From NCBI GenBank assembly GCA_014843695.1, contig CM026390.1, forward strand, positions 9,060,977 to 9,124,976: a DNA stretch of 64,000 nt. Direction: 5' to 3'. Below are positions 13,469 through 23,902 of the stretch, piece after piece. The position numbers and the translations under genes were made by a program. The DNA comes from Archivesica marissinica (lineage: Eukaryota; Mollusca; Bivalvia; Venerida; Vesicomyidae). The notes under the pieces are model-generated. The model was not told the origin of the DNA. It did no database searches and worked only from the letters and a program-made list of their open reading frames with translations. Each line of letters starts with the position of its first letter. The first letter of the stretch is position 1.

Positions 13469-14003
13469 ACATGTTGCTGTTGGAGTGTGACATGTTGCTG
13501 TTGGAGTGTGACATGTGCTGTTGGAGTGTGACATGATGCTGTTGGAGTGTGACATGTTGCTGTTGGAGTGTGACATGTTGCTGTTGGCGTGTGACATGTT
13601 GCTGTTGGAGTGTGACATGTTGCTGTTGGAGTGTGACATGATGCTGTTGGAGTGTGACATGATGCTGTTGGAGTGTGACATGATGCTGTTGGAGTGTGAC
13701 ATGTTGCTGTTGGAGTGTGACATGTTGCTGTTGGAGTGTGACATGTTGCTGTTGGAGTGTGACATGATGCTGTTGGAGTGTGACATGTTGCTGTTGGAGT
13801 GTGACATGATGCTGTTGGAGTGTGACATGATGCTGTTGGAGTGTGACATGTTGCTGTTGGAGTGTGACATGTTGCTGTTGGAGTGTGACATGTTGCTGTT
13901 GGAGTGTGACATGTTGCTGTTGGAGTGTGACATGATGCTGTTGGAGTGTGACATGTTGCTATTGGAGTGTGACATGTTGCTGTTGGAGTGTGACATGTTG
14001 CAA
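13469..14003. repeat. Minisatellite, 21-bp unit x~25
   Basis: Unit TGTTGCTGTTGGAGTGTGAC plus A, with the variant TGATGC. The in-frame 7-codon period gives open frames on both strands (LLLECDM / MSHSNSN). Very homogeneous apart from the T/A switch. Confidence 0.95.
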
Positions 14004-14742
14004 ACCAAACTGCTAATGATCAGCACATGCTTGGAAACAAATCTGCAACCAATCGACAACCAGTAGCCGATGATGCACGGTAGATCTCAGTCTCATTGTT
14101 GATCAATCAAAATAGGTCACCACTAGATCACACAGAGCCAACACACTTGTCTACACTAAACAGATAACCACACAGTGGAAATCAACATGCGAATACAGAT
14201 AAATGACTCAGTTGTAACAAGTGTAAGAACTTGTTTCGCAATCAAGCTAAAATAAATTTGTATAAACTAAACATAGAAGCGGCTTGTAGTGCTAAGTGAA
14301 GTCGTTCAGAGACCTCGGAAACCTCTTGCTGATTGTCGAACTGTTTGGTTGCCAAGAGGCTGCATCACAGTCATATTATCGGTGTGTGACTGGGATTTAA
14401 GTCAGGTAAGCAGACATAAATAGATTTTAAATTAGAGTCCGTGTGACCATGACCCCAAATATCAATAGAAGTCATCTACTGACCACCATGTCCAATATTC
14501 ACACAAAGTTGGTGTATACATATTTATTCCACTATGTACATTCGCAAAACAATACACTGCACAAAATCAAAGAAGTAAGTACATTTGAAAGGATTAAAAC
14601 GGAAGTACTATATTGGACGGTTTGGAGGAATTAATACATGTATACAAAATGTGCATATTGCTTAGAAATGACAGAAATGTAATACCGGCAAGAATGCAGA
14701 AGAAATAGAAGATATTTGAGAATGTAGACAGGGGTAAAGTCA
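14004..14742. other. Gene-free spacer with a SINE tail
   Basis: A SINE-A 3' tail (AACTTGTTTCGCAATCAAGC then AAATTTGTATAAAC) lies at about 14219-14269, plus strand, with no recognisable head. The rest is unique-looking. Confidence 0.55.
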
Positions 14743-15012
14743 TCAAATGCACGTCTTATATACACGGGGGACTTATATACATGGGGGTCTTATATACACG
14801 GGAGACTTATATAAACGGGAGACTTATATACATGGGAGACTTATATACACGGGAGACTTATATACATGGGAGACTTATATACACGGGGGACTTATATACA
14901 TGGGAGACTTATATACATGGGGGTCTTATATACACGGGGACTTATATACACGGGGACTTATATACACGGGGACTTATTTACATGGGGGACTTATTTACAC
15001 GGGGACTTATAG
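14743..15012. repeat. Minisatellite, 16-17-bp unit
   Basis: Unit GACTTATATACACGGGA with CATGGG and GGGG variants, about 16 copies. Confidence 0.93.
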
Positions 15013-15175
15013 AAAAGGGGAGCTGAGAATGACATGGGTATAAGAGTGGAAATGAGAGTACAAAAGGTCTTCCACTCAGGGATTATACGGTTAGGATATT
15101 GCTTCAAATAGCATTCTTCTCTCGGTTTATTGAGACTGCTGTTGGTACGTATCAAAGGGATTATATTATATGTCA

Positions 15176-15389
15176 TGGATAGGTTACGGATCACTGATGC
15201 TGGGGTGTGAGCCCCGCTCAGACCATGTCTCATTTATATGAAAAAGTTGGCAGTTTCTTATGGAGGTTGGTGCACCCAAGTACTGGTTAACTGCTGGAGC
15301 CTGCCCAGGAAAGGTGCTGTTAGGTAAACTGCCCGCCGGCGATATAGCCCGAAATGGTGCTGATGCAGGCGTAAAAGCCGAAATATAAC
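15176..15389 (+). mobile_element. SINE-C copy (tRNA-derived)
   Basis: A degenerate tRNA-like head ends in GTGTGAGCCCCGCTCAGAC. The body follows (AAAAAGTTGGCAGTTTCTTA, GGAGCCTGCCCAGGAAAGGT) and then a tail GCCGGCGATATAGCCCGAAA. Shares body or tail with 17562-17668 and 18074-18255. A reverse SINE-A is joined directly to its 3' end. Confidence 0.8.
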
Positions 15390-15607
15390 ATAACAAATTT
15401 ATTTTAGCTCGATTGCGAAACAAGTTCTTACAACTTGTATTAATCCCTCATTCCTGATGGAATCCATCGCCACGAGGGAGAGAGATGATGCAACGTGGTA
15501 CTTAATGCCTTGCCTAGGGGCACAATCGTAACGGCTCCAGCGGGGCTCAAACTCCGGACCTTTTGCATCTGAAGCAAACGCGCATCCACTGCGCTATCAC
15601 GACTTCC
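15390..15607 (-). mobile_element. SINE-A copy (tRNA-derived)
   Basis: On the minus strand: GGAAGTCGTGATAGCGCAGT (A-box region), a B-box-like GAGTTTGAGCCCCGC, a central GGCAAGGCATTAAG block, and the tail CGCAATCGAGCTAAAATAAA. The tRNA-like head is expected to carry an internal pol III promoter. Confidence 0.88.
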
Positions 15608-15643
15608 ACAGGCTACGGATGGAAGGGGATATTTTCTAAATAC

Positions 15644-15760
15644 TGTCAAACCTGTGTTAGTGGTCCCCTCCATTAAACAGCAAGCCAACCTGTATCAAGC
15701 AGCCACTTTCTGTAATTCCCTTGACTGGCTGCCTAAGACACGTCTGACCAGGGATGATGA
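15644..15760. mobile_element. Dispersed ACAGTCA TIR-element copy
   Basis: Begins CTGTCAAACCTGTGTTAGTG, with internal TATCAAGCAGCCACTTTC and an inverted-looking end CTAAGACACGTCTGAC. Same family as 12237-12366. Confidence 0.65.
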
Positions 15761-15972
15761 CATTCTACTATGTATAGATCATTTAACTGCAGGTTGGTGC
15801 ATCTTTGTGTCGAACAATCACTTCATTGTATCTAGTCTCTGTATTTTATCGTATATACATGTACTCTATTTATTCCATCCAACAACTTGTATATTTCATT
15901 CCATGTACATATTTTATGACATAATTTAAGTTTTATTGCAATAATCGTAGCTGTGAAATAATCCATGGGTTT

Positions 15973-16258
15973 GTGTGTTTTACGTTTTATTTATCAGCGC
16001 TACCGGATACCCATATGAACGCCGCCTCGTGAAGAGATTAAGTCATTTTAGGTTTTTTGGAGGATAGTGCAATGATACAGAGACCCATTCCAGAGTCTGC
16101 TCTGGTTCTTTTACGTGCACGGTTTACAGCATCGACACGAGACCTCAGTTTAAAGTCCCATCTGAACGATTGTTAATTTTATTAGGGTCAGGCGGGGGAT
16201 CGAACCTGCGATCCCTGGATTCCCATTCCATCGTGTTGACCACTGGACTATGTATCCA
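15973..16258 (-). mobile_element. SINE-B copy (tRNA-derived)
   Basis: On the minus strand: a head with B-box GCAGGTTCGATCCCCC, then CTGACCCTAATAAAATTAAC, GGAATGGGTCTCTGTATCAT, and the tail GATAAATAAAACGTAAAACA. Relatives at 20966-21232, 30990-31168, 34030-34225 and 54925-55132. Confidence 0.88.
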
Positions 16259-16351
16259 TCTGTGCAAGACCCGTGTGTTGTATATTAGACAGATTGTAAT
16301 ATCACAGCTTATAGATTTGTAATTGTCAATGTCCATAGACCTTGAACTCTG

Positions 16352-16568
16352 TTAACCCATTCAACACCAAGTAACTGTCATAGACTGGTGCATGATATTC
16401 TTAGATCAATAAAGTAATAAGAAAATTACATTTGGACCAGTCCATTTATCAAAATGGGTAATTTTGTCTAAAAATAGTATTATTACTGGCAAAAAGTGCA
16501 GATCCTGATGAGACTGGATCTACACTTTTTATAAGCATATTTAGAGGTCTGTAGTGTTGAAAGGGTTA
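16352..16568. mobile_element. piggyBac-like MITE, family 1
   Basis: TTAA-CCCATTCAACACC ... GTGTTGAAAGGG-TTAA, with family interior (GATCCTGATGAGAC ... GGATCTACACTTTTT). Part of the central hairpin is deleted. Confidence 0.88.
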
Positions 16569-16994
16569 AGATCTATGCCATTACTGTTTTAATCAGCGTT
16601 AATGTCTTCTAACTATGGATGCTCAGAACTTTGTCAAACTTGAAGCATTGTTATAGGATACTCTTTGACAAAATGATAAGTGACCTTGACCTGCAGAGAC
16701 ATTTTTAGGAGTGTAAGGATGTAGTCTTTAAATAGGCCAGCTCTATTTGTATGGTGCCTTATAATCTAACGGGATACGCTATTCAGTAATATCATTTGTT
16801 AGCTTGGACTAATATAGTTAACGCAATCCAGCATTTTGTGCTTCTTGTTCCGTGTTGAGTAATATATATGTAGGCATGTGCCCAGGCTTTGAACCCACAT
16901 GTCACCTGGCAATAACAAATCTCACCACTGTTTCAACCTCTGCCGTAACCAAGGCAACTTGTTATATCTTGTTGATACCATGTATTTATGATAT

Positions 16995-17405
16995 TTAACC
17001 CTTTGCATGCTTGCTGAGTAAATAAAATCACATTTGCAAACAACATAGATCCAGATCAACCACGGCGTAACGCCGCGTCTGATCGATCAGGATCTATGTT
17101 GTTTGCTATTCAACCAAGCGTTTTAGCTCCACTATCTGAATAGCAAACAGCATAGAGCCAGACCAACCACGGTGTAACGCCGCGTCTGATCGATCAGGAT
17201 CTATGTTGTTTGCTATTCAACCAAGCGTTTTAGCTCCACTATCTGAATAGCAAACAGCATAGAGCCACGCCAACCACGGGGTAACGCCACGTTTAATCGA
17301 TCAGGATCTATGTTGTTTACTATTCAACCAATCGTTTTATCTCCAGGATCTATGCTGATCTATGCAAAAGTGATTTTTATCAGCCGCTAGCATGCAAAGG
17401 GTTAA
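16995..17405. mobile_element. piggyBac-like MITE, family 2, with triplicated hairpin
   Basis: TTAA-CCCTTTGCATGC at the left and GCATGCAAAGGG-TTAA at the right. The interior holds nearly three copies of a ~117-bp block: AACATAGATCCAGA, a CGGCGTAACGCCG-type palindrome, GATCAGGATCTATGTTGTTT, and TTTTAGCTCCACTATCTGAA. Confidence 0.88.
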
Positions 17406-17561
17406 ACAAAGTGCAATGTTTTTACTGGCACATGTGATTAAAGATACATAAATGATAACTGTTATTGTGTGTTTACTAATTGAATATATAGTCCTCAGTA
17501 TGTCCTCGTGGATTGTGCCCCACAAGATGTATTATCAACTTCATTGCTTATCTCAGCTATG

Positions 17562-17668
17562 GCGCTGGAGCCTGCCCAGGAAAGGTGTTGTTAGGTAAAC
17601 TGCACGCCGGCGATATAGCCCAAAAATGGTGCTGATGCAGGCGTAAAACCCGAAATATAACATAATAT
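17562..17668 (+). mobile_element. SINE-C tail fragment
   Basis: GGAGCCTGCCCAGGAAAGGT through GCGTAAAACCCGAAATATAA, matching 15290-15389 with few differences; no head. Confidence 0.75.
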
Positions 17669-17778
17669 CTCAGCTATGAGGTGAGCAAATAGACTATAAG
17701 CTGACAATGTAGATGTGTTGTCTGGTATATGTCGATTGTATAGCCCACTTTTCCGATGATGGCACTACTTCCAGCAAT

Positions 17779-18012
17779 TTAACCCTTTCAACACCGCAGA
17801 CCTCTAAATAGGCTTACAAAAAGTGTAGATCCAGCTCGTGACGAGCCGTCTCATCAGGATCTGCACTTTTTGCAAGTAATATTACTATTTTTAGAAATAA
17901 AATTACCCATTTTGATAAATGAACTGATCCAAATGTAATTTTCTTATTCATGTATTGGTCTAAAAATATCATGGACCAGTCCATGTCAGTTACTTGGTGT
18001 TGAATGGGTTAA
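17779..18012. mobile_element. piggyBac-like MITE, family 1
   Basis: TTAA-CCCTTTCAACACC ... GGTGTTGAATGGG-TTAA, orientation opposite to the copy at 16352. Hairpin partly deleted to CTCGTGACGAG. Confidence 0.88.
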
Positions 18013-18073
18013 TAGACCTTGGGAGTGTCTCGTCTCGGGACGATTGACTATACGTACTGAATCACCAAAATAA

Positions 18074-18255
18074 AGACTCCATGGTCGAGTGGTTACAGTC
18101 GCTGACTCACTGATGGTCAGGGTTTGAGCCCTGCTCAGACCGTGTCCTCTTTATATAAAAAAAGTTGGCAGTTTCTTACGGAGGTTGGTGCACCAAGTAC
18201 TGGTTAATCGCTGGAGCCTGCCCAGGAAAGGTGTTAGGTAAACTGCCTGTCGCTC
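18074..18255 (+). mobile_element. SINE-C copy with good tRNA-like head
   Basis: Head CATGGTCGAGTGGTTACAGT ... CTGACTCACTGATGGTCAGG and B-box GGGTTTGAGCCCTGC, resembling a class II tRNA. The SINE-C body follows (AAAAGTTGGCAGTTTCTTAC, GGAGCCTGCCCAGGAAAGGT). The tail is diverged. Confidence 0.8.
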
Positions 18256-18559
18256 AAATAAGCAAGTGGTAGCAACGTTAAAGTCTTCTCTTGTTTTATT
18301 TAGTTTATTTATGCTTTCCAGCAAATTGCCAAATTTCAAGATCACTGGTAGGGTGGGGATGACTTAATGTGGGTCTTGAAAATTAGTCGTCTAGTGTGTA
18401 CTTGTATGCAAAGTTTAAAAGTAATACCCATTTTTGATAAATAATGTTTTGAGATTTTTTTACGACACAAGTAATTTCTGATATTGTACTATTTTTGGCC
18501 AAATTTCTAGATAGTAGGGTGGAGACTTACTGTTGGTGTTAGTTAGTGGTTAGTATACC

Positions 18560-18765
18560 AATTTATTTTAAGCTCGATTGCGAAACAAGTTCTTGTAACT
18601 TATATTAAACACTGTATTGTTTATGGAATCCATCGCAACCAGGGAGAGAGGAGGCAATGTGGAATTTCAATGCCTTGCCTAAGGATACAATCGTAACAGA
18701 TCCAGCGGGGCTCGATTTCCGGCCCTGAAGCTAACAAACTATCACAGCGCTATCACAACGGCCAT
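18560..18765 (-). mobile_element. SINE-A copy, degenerate
   Basis: Tail CGCAATCGAGC (minus strand), the ATGGAATCCATCGCAACC / AGGGAGAGA region and the AATGCCTTGCCTAAGG centre are recognisable; the tRNA head is mutated. Confidence 0.75.
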
Positions 18766-19261
18766 ATTGGTGTTGAAATATTATTAGTCCTCGGATATGT
18801 ATGCGAAGTTTCAAAGCAATACCTTTTGAGAAACTATAATGTCTGATGGACTCGAAAGCAATCTGGTGTTTCACCGTAATAATAGTCTAATGGATGGGAC
18901 TATAAACCGAGGTACCAGGTGTCCGTGCTATGGGGTGTGTAATTCCTATTTTACTAATCATGACCTTCAGCAAACGGATTTTCAAGAAAATTGGAGGTAA
19001 CATAAATTAAAATACTAAATTAAAATCAAAACGGAGCGGCTTACATGGAACTTTTGCAAATGTTGATTTTCGAAAAATGTGAGATGTTACTCATCCGTTA
19101 CTAAGTTACATCATCGACATGGATCGCTGGTGTGAAGAATAGGGACAACTACTGGTACCCGTTCAAAATATCAACTCATCTTGTTCATCTACTGGTTGCC
19201 CCAATACTCCAGACCAACTTTCGTGACAGGTTAAAAAAGCACATTCTCACAAAAAAATAAC
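18766..19261. other. Gene-free spacer
   Basis: No coding signature, array or mobile element recognised. Confidence 0.5.
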
Positions 19262-19370
19262 TACCGTACATACTCGCCTATAAGATGACTTTTGATGACT
19301 TTTTACAACCAGATTATGGCCTCAGAGTAGCTTATAAGCGTGTGATAAAAAAAAAATTCTTAAATTTTTA

Positions 19371-19617
19371 TTAACCCATTTCATTCTGGATACAGTTCAA
19401 ACGGTATTTGCAAAGAACATAGAGCCAGCTCAGCCGCCACGGAACGTGCCATCTGATCAGGCTCTATGCTGTTTGCTATTCACATGATATTGCTAAGACA
19501 CTTGGCTATGTAGCAAACAACATAGATCCTGATCAGCATGCAGCGTCATGCTGCAGCTGATCTGGATCTATGTTGTTTGCAAAAGCCTTTAAATGTATCC
19601 AGAATGAAATGGGTTAA
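19371..19617. mobile_element. piggyBac-like MITE, family 3
   Basis: TTAA-CCCATTTCATTCTGGATAC ... GTATCCAGAATGAAATGGG-TTAA: near-perfect 19-bp TIRs and a TTAA target. Interior hairpins with CATAGATCCTGATCAGC. Second copy at 36243-36489. Confidence 0.92.
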
Positions 19618-19789
19618 ATGTGTTAAATGCTATACATAATTACGTTTTAGAAAAGAAAGCAAGCACCCCGACACTGAATCTTGCACTGGCTAAGCATGCA
19701 AATTATACTCGTGTCCATTTTATCACCCGTCCTATATGCAAGTGCATGCCAAAACACACAGATTTCAGGACCAAAGTAGGGGGGGGGTC

Positions 19790-20292
19790 GCCTTATAGGT
19801 GAGATTGCCTTATAGGTGAGATTGCCTTATGGGTGAGATCGCCTTATGGGTGAGATTGCCTTATATGTGAGATTGCCTTATATGTGAGATTGCCTTATAG
19901 GTGAGATTGCCTTATAGGTGAGATTGCCTTATGGGTGAGATCGCCTTATGGGTGAGATTGCCTTATATGCGAGATTGCCTTATAGGCGAGATTGCCTTAT
20001 ATGTGAGATTGCCTTATAGGCGAGATTGCCTTATATGTGAGATTGCCTTATAGGCGAGATTGCCTTATATGCGAGATTGCCTTATAGGTGAGATTGCCTT
20101 ATAGGCGAGATTGCCTTATATGTGAGATTGCCTTATAGGCGAGATTGCCTTATAGGTGAGATTGCCTTATAGGCGAGATTGCCTTATAGGTGAGATTGCC
20201 TTATAGGCGATAGGTGAGATTGCCTTATATGTGAGATTGCCTTATAGGTGAGATTGCCTTATAGGTGAGATTGCCTTATATGCGAGTATGGA
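19790..20292. repeat. Minisatellite, 17-bp unit x~29
   Basis: Unit GAGATTGCCTTATAGGT with GGT/TGT/GGC/TGC end variants. It lies immediately inside the right TIR of the element at 19262-20297, and the last unit merges into that TIR. Confidence 0.95.
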
Positions 20293-20297
20293 TGGTA

Positions 20298-20965
20298 GAT
20301 CAATTGAGTTCAGTTGAGAAGGATCAATACAACTGAACAATACATAATTCTGCATGACGGTGTATTTATTAATGAAGCAAACAGTTAACAAATGACTAGA
20401 AAAAATGTACATCAAATACCAACATCATACTCTGATAAAAAATGCACAAATGTACATCAAATACCAACATCGTACTCTGATAAAAAATGCACAAATGTAC
20501 ATCAAATACCAACATCGTACTCTGATAATACTATTAATAAAGCCATACTCTGAAAATAATACTATTAATAAAGCCGTTTAATAAAGTTCATAAAAGAGAA
20601 TTATTCAAATGTACTAAGCCTTCAATCATAAACTAGCATGGTATATATGGCATACAACAACTGAAGAAAAAACAATTTCTATCCTAGCACTTCTCTACAA
20701 CCGTTATTATTTATACGATTTATCTAATTAACACAATTTTATAAGATTAACCTAACGAACAAGATTGTGTCCAAAGATAAATAATGTTTACAATGTTTCA
20801 GACGTTTGAAATATCAAATGAAATGGAACATTTATCAGAATACCATTAGTGACCAAATTTGAACAATAGACTTGCTACTCTGTATGCACAAGAGAACTAT
20901 TGACAGTAATTGGACAAAACTTGATCCCAATACCTGACCATTACCCTTTGGAGCCCTCAATACCT
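20298..20965. repeat. Spacer with 2.5 copies of a ~48-bp repeat
   Basis: AATGTACATCAAATACCAAC recurs at about 20405, 20452 and 20499 with CTCTGATAAAAAATGC. A second short duplication (AATACTATTAATAAAGCC) lies at about 20526-20575. The rest is AT-rich with no gene seen. Confidence 0.75.
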
Positions 20966-21232
20966 GACCAATCGCTGGACTGGTAATCCAGGGATCGCAG
21001 GTTCGACCCCCCATCTGACCTTAATAAAATTAACAGTCTTCCATATGGGACTTTAAACCAAGGTCTTGTGTCGGTGTTGTACACCGTGCACATAAAAGAA
21101 CCAGAGGAGATTCTGGAATGGGTTTCTGTCTGTATCATTGCACTATCCTCCAAAAATCTAAAATGACTGATCTCTTCAGGAGGAGTCGATCATATGGGCA
21201 ACCTGTAGCGCCGATAAATAAACGTAAAACAC
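20966..21232 (+). mobile_element. SINE-B copy
   Basis: Head CTGGACTGGTAATCCAGGGA and B-box GCAGGTTCGACCCCCC, body CTTAATAAAATTAACAGTC, and tail GATAAATAAACGTAAAACAC. Nearly full length. The genuine-looking TGGTAATCCAG anticodon-arm segment identifies the head as tRNA-like. Confidence 0.88.
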
Positions 21233-21267
21233 ACACATACCAGACCAATTGGCGAACTCAATAGGTT

Positions 21268-21795
21268 ACTAATACTAATACTTGACAACCTAAATATCTC
21301 ACCCTACCCTTTTGACGACCTAAATATCTCACCCTACCCTTTTGACAACCTAAATATCTCACCCTACCCTTTTGACGACCTAAATATCTCACCCTACCCT
21401 TTTGACGACCTAAATATATCACCCTACCCTTTGACAACCTAAATATCTAACCCTACCCTTTTGACGACCTAAATATCTCACCCTACCCTTTTGACAACCT
21501 AAATATCTCACCCTACCCTTTTGACGACCTAAATATCAACCTACCCTTTTGACGACCTAATTCTCTCACCCTACCCTTTTGACGACCTAAACATCTCACC
21601 CTACCCTTTTGACGACCTAATTCTCTCACCCTACCCTTTTGACGACCTAAATATCTAACCCTACCCTTTGACGATCTAAATACCTCACCCTACCCTTTTG
21701 ACAACCTAAATATCTCACCCTACCATTTGACGACCTAAATACCTCACCCTACCCTTTGATGACCTAAATACCTCATCAATACCCTTTGGCGACCT
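21268..21795. repeat. Minisatellite, 30-bp unit x~17
   Basis: Unit GACGACCTAAATATCTCACC then CTACCCTTTT. The last copies decay. Confidence 0.95.
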
Positions 21796-22036
21796 CAATT
21801 ACTAAAGCACTTTGTTAACCTCATGGTCCAAATTCCCCTCAATTCTACAGGAAATGCTAGTACTACAAGAGAATAAATGCAATGTTTGTGGTATAACAGT
21901 AGCTTTTACATTGAGAATAAGAATTACAAACCAATTGTGCAACTTACAATATCATTAACGTGCATAATTTGAAGATACGGTAACTCTTGCTAAATGACAA
22001 TATCCATATTTATATACACTTGTATATAATTGTCCT

Positions 22037-22278
22037 TTAACCCATTCAACACCAAGTAACTGACATTGACTGGTGCATGATATTTTCAGACCAATAAATT
22101 ATTAAGAAAATTACATTTGGACCAGTTCATTTATCAAAATGGGTAATTTTTGTCTAAAAATAGTAATATTACTGGCAAAAAGTGCAGATCCTGATGAGAC
22201 GGCTCGTCACGAGCCGTCTCATCTGGATCTACACTTTTTGTAAGCCTATTGAGAGGCCTGTGGTGTTGAAAGGGTTAA
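22037..22278. mobile_element. piggyBac-like MITE, family 1, full hairpin
   Basis: TTAA-CCCATTCAACACC ... GGTGTTGAAAGGG-TTAA, with intact central palindrome GACGGCTCGTCACGAGCCGT inside GATCCTGATGA...TCATCTGGATC. The best-preserved family 1 copy. Confidence 0.92.
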
Positions 22279-22692
22279 AACGATCAATTCATTTTGCTGT
22301 GAAGCCATATGCAAATCTATCAGTTAACGTTGTCATCACACCTCCAACAAAATCACAACATTATTATGCAATGCCTTTATTATGCCTTTGCGATGGAACT
22401 GACTCGTGTTTCTTACCCGTGAAACCATAGGATGTTTCACCTAACTGGTTCGCACACTCGTACGTTCTACGCTACGCTGTGTACCACGCAGAACTTGAAA
22501 CAGAATACTGTGAATGCAGTTACCGGTATAATTAGGATAATTACACTGTTGATAAAATGTTCGATGACGCTTGACCGCTCATCGCCCCGGGTCAAAGTTG
22601 ACCCACTAGGCATTTTCACCAAGAGTCAAACAAGCGTCTTTACCTATTTTCATGCGTCAAAACCCGGGAGCTCGGGTCAAATGAACGCCCTG

Positions 22693-22850
22693 CAGTCAAA
22701 CCTGTGTTAGTGGTCACCTCTATTAAGCAACCAACCTGTACCGGTATTAAGCAGCCATTTTCCAGATTCCCACTATATTGTTTTATTATACATTTCACCT
22801 CTATTAAGCAGCCACCTGTGCTAAGCAGCCACTTGCCGGTATATTCACGC
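22693..22850. mobile_element. Dispersed ACAGTCA TIR-element copy
   Basis: Starts CAGTCAAACCTGTGTTAGTG, then CACCTCTATTAAGCAACC and repeated AAGCAGCCA blocks. It contains both the sequence amplified at 55.7-59.2 kb and the TTAA-(T/A)A-AGG-type block amplified at 26.1-28.3 kb. Confidence 0.7.
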
Positions 22851-23084
22851 TAATTTATTTAAGAGCGGACATGATCTATGTAGGACGTCCAAGTGCATTT
22901 GACCTCCAAGTCTGACCTTAGCATTTAGCCAGCAAGGGTTTACGCACAACACTTAGCCAGCAAGGGTTTACGCACAACACACCACAACATGTGTCAACAC
23001 AAAAACCTCTTGTATATTCAGATTTGCAAATGTTACAAAGTATTGAAATACCTGAAAAACATTACTAAAAGTAAATCATTTAAA

Positions 23085-23330
23085 CTTGATTTATTTTACA
23101 ACGATTGCGAAGCAAGTTTTAACAACTTATATTAATCACTCTCGTTGGCGCGAATGAAAGCGTAAATGTGGTCATTTGTGTGGGAGGATACCGGAGCACC
23201 TGGAGAAAACCCACCTGTCCGATCTGGCGACCACCGTACCATCTCACATACTTCCCAGTCCGAGGATGGAACCCGGGTTGCATTGGTTAGAAGCGAGCGC
23301 GCTAACCACTGCGCTAATCGAACAGCCTTA
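23085..23330 (-). mobile_element. SINE-D copy sharing the SINE-A tail
   Basis: On the minus strand: head GATTAGCGCAGTGGTTAGCG, B-box-like GGGTTCCATCC, and middle GGTGGGTTTTCTCCAGGTGC / TCCGGTATCCTCCCAC, a domain widespread in animal SINEs. It then has the same GAGTGATTAATATAAGTTG ... CTTGCTTCGCAATCG tail as SINE-A. Confidence 0.8.
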
Positions 23331-23725
23331 AATCATTTTGTATCTGTATTCTAATTATGCTAAATTCCTCGGCCAAACTTTTGGATGGGTGGGGACTGCA
23401 GTTGTCATTTACAGCATCTAAGGATAAATTTATACTTAGCCATGAAACCAGTTGACAAGACAATACATAGGGAATATTTATTAGGCGAGTTTGAGAAAAT
23501 ATACAAGACGAGGGAATATTTATTAGGCGAGATTGAGAAAATATACAAGACGAGGCTCTATGTCGAGCCTTGTATTTTTTCCGGAGACAAGCCTAATTTT
23601 AAATTGATAAGACAGTAACCTAATTTGCTACTTATCCTTTAGATAGGAAGGATACCGAATAATCATGACATGAAGTTTATCACACCATCTGTCACAGACG
23701 TCATTCAAGCTTTATTAGGCACTGA
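23331..23725. other. Spacer with a 48-bp tandem duplication
   Basis: GGGAATATTTATTAGGCGAG ... AAAATATACAAGACGA occurs twice in tandem (about 23470-23563). No gene seen. Confidence 0.6.
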
Positions 23726-23902
23726 CTAATAAAGCACAATTCAAGGTCCGGAGATCGAACCCCGCTGGAGCCGTTGCAATTGTGTCCTTAGGCATGGGAT
23801 TTAATTTCTACGTTGCCATCAGGAATGAGGTCTCGAGAGTGATTAATATAAGTTGAAAGAACTTGTTTCGCAATCGAGCTAAAAAAAAATTGTATAAACA
23901 AA
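23726..23902 (+). mobile_element. SINE-A copy, 5'-truncated
   Basis: B-box region GGAGATCGAACCCCGCTGGA, centre TTGTGTCCTTAGGCATGGGA, tail CGCAATCGAGC then an A-run. The A-box half is missing. Confidence 0.8.

Larger units (their letters stand above)
19262..20297. mobile_element. TIR element (CCTATAAG family) containing a MITE and a minisatellite
   Basis: Left end TACCGTACATACTCGCCTAT and right end ATATGCGAGTATGGATGGTA are imperfect inverted repeats. The interior holds a piggyBac-like MITE (19371-19617) and an amplified 17-bp array. A ~130-bp relative without the expansion lies at 36904-37034. Confidence 0.75.

Noticed and set aside
13436..14066. Overlapping open frames on both strands (MSHSNSN and LLLECDM repeats)
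   Set aside because: A perfect 21-bp array is open on both strands; no evidence favours either.
20966..21020. Functional tRNA gene suggested by TGGTAATCCAG and GGTTCGA
   Set aside because: It is the head of a SINE followed by the family body; the cloverleaf is not complete. The same applies to the other SINE heads.
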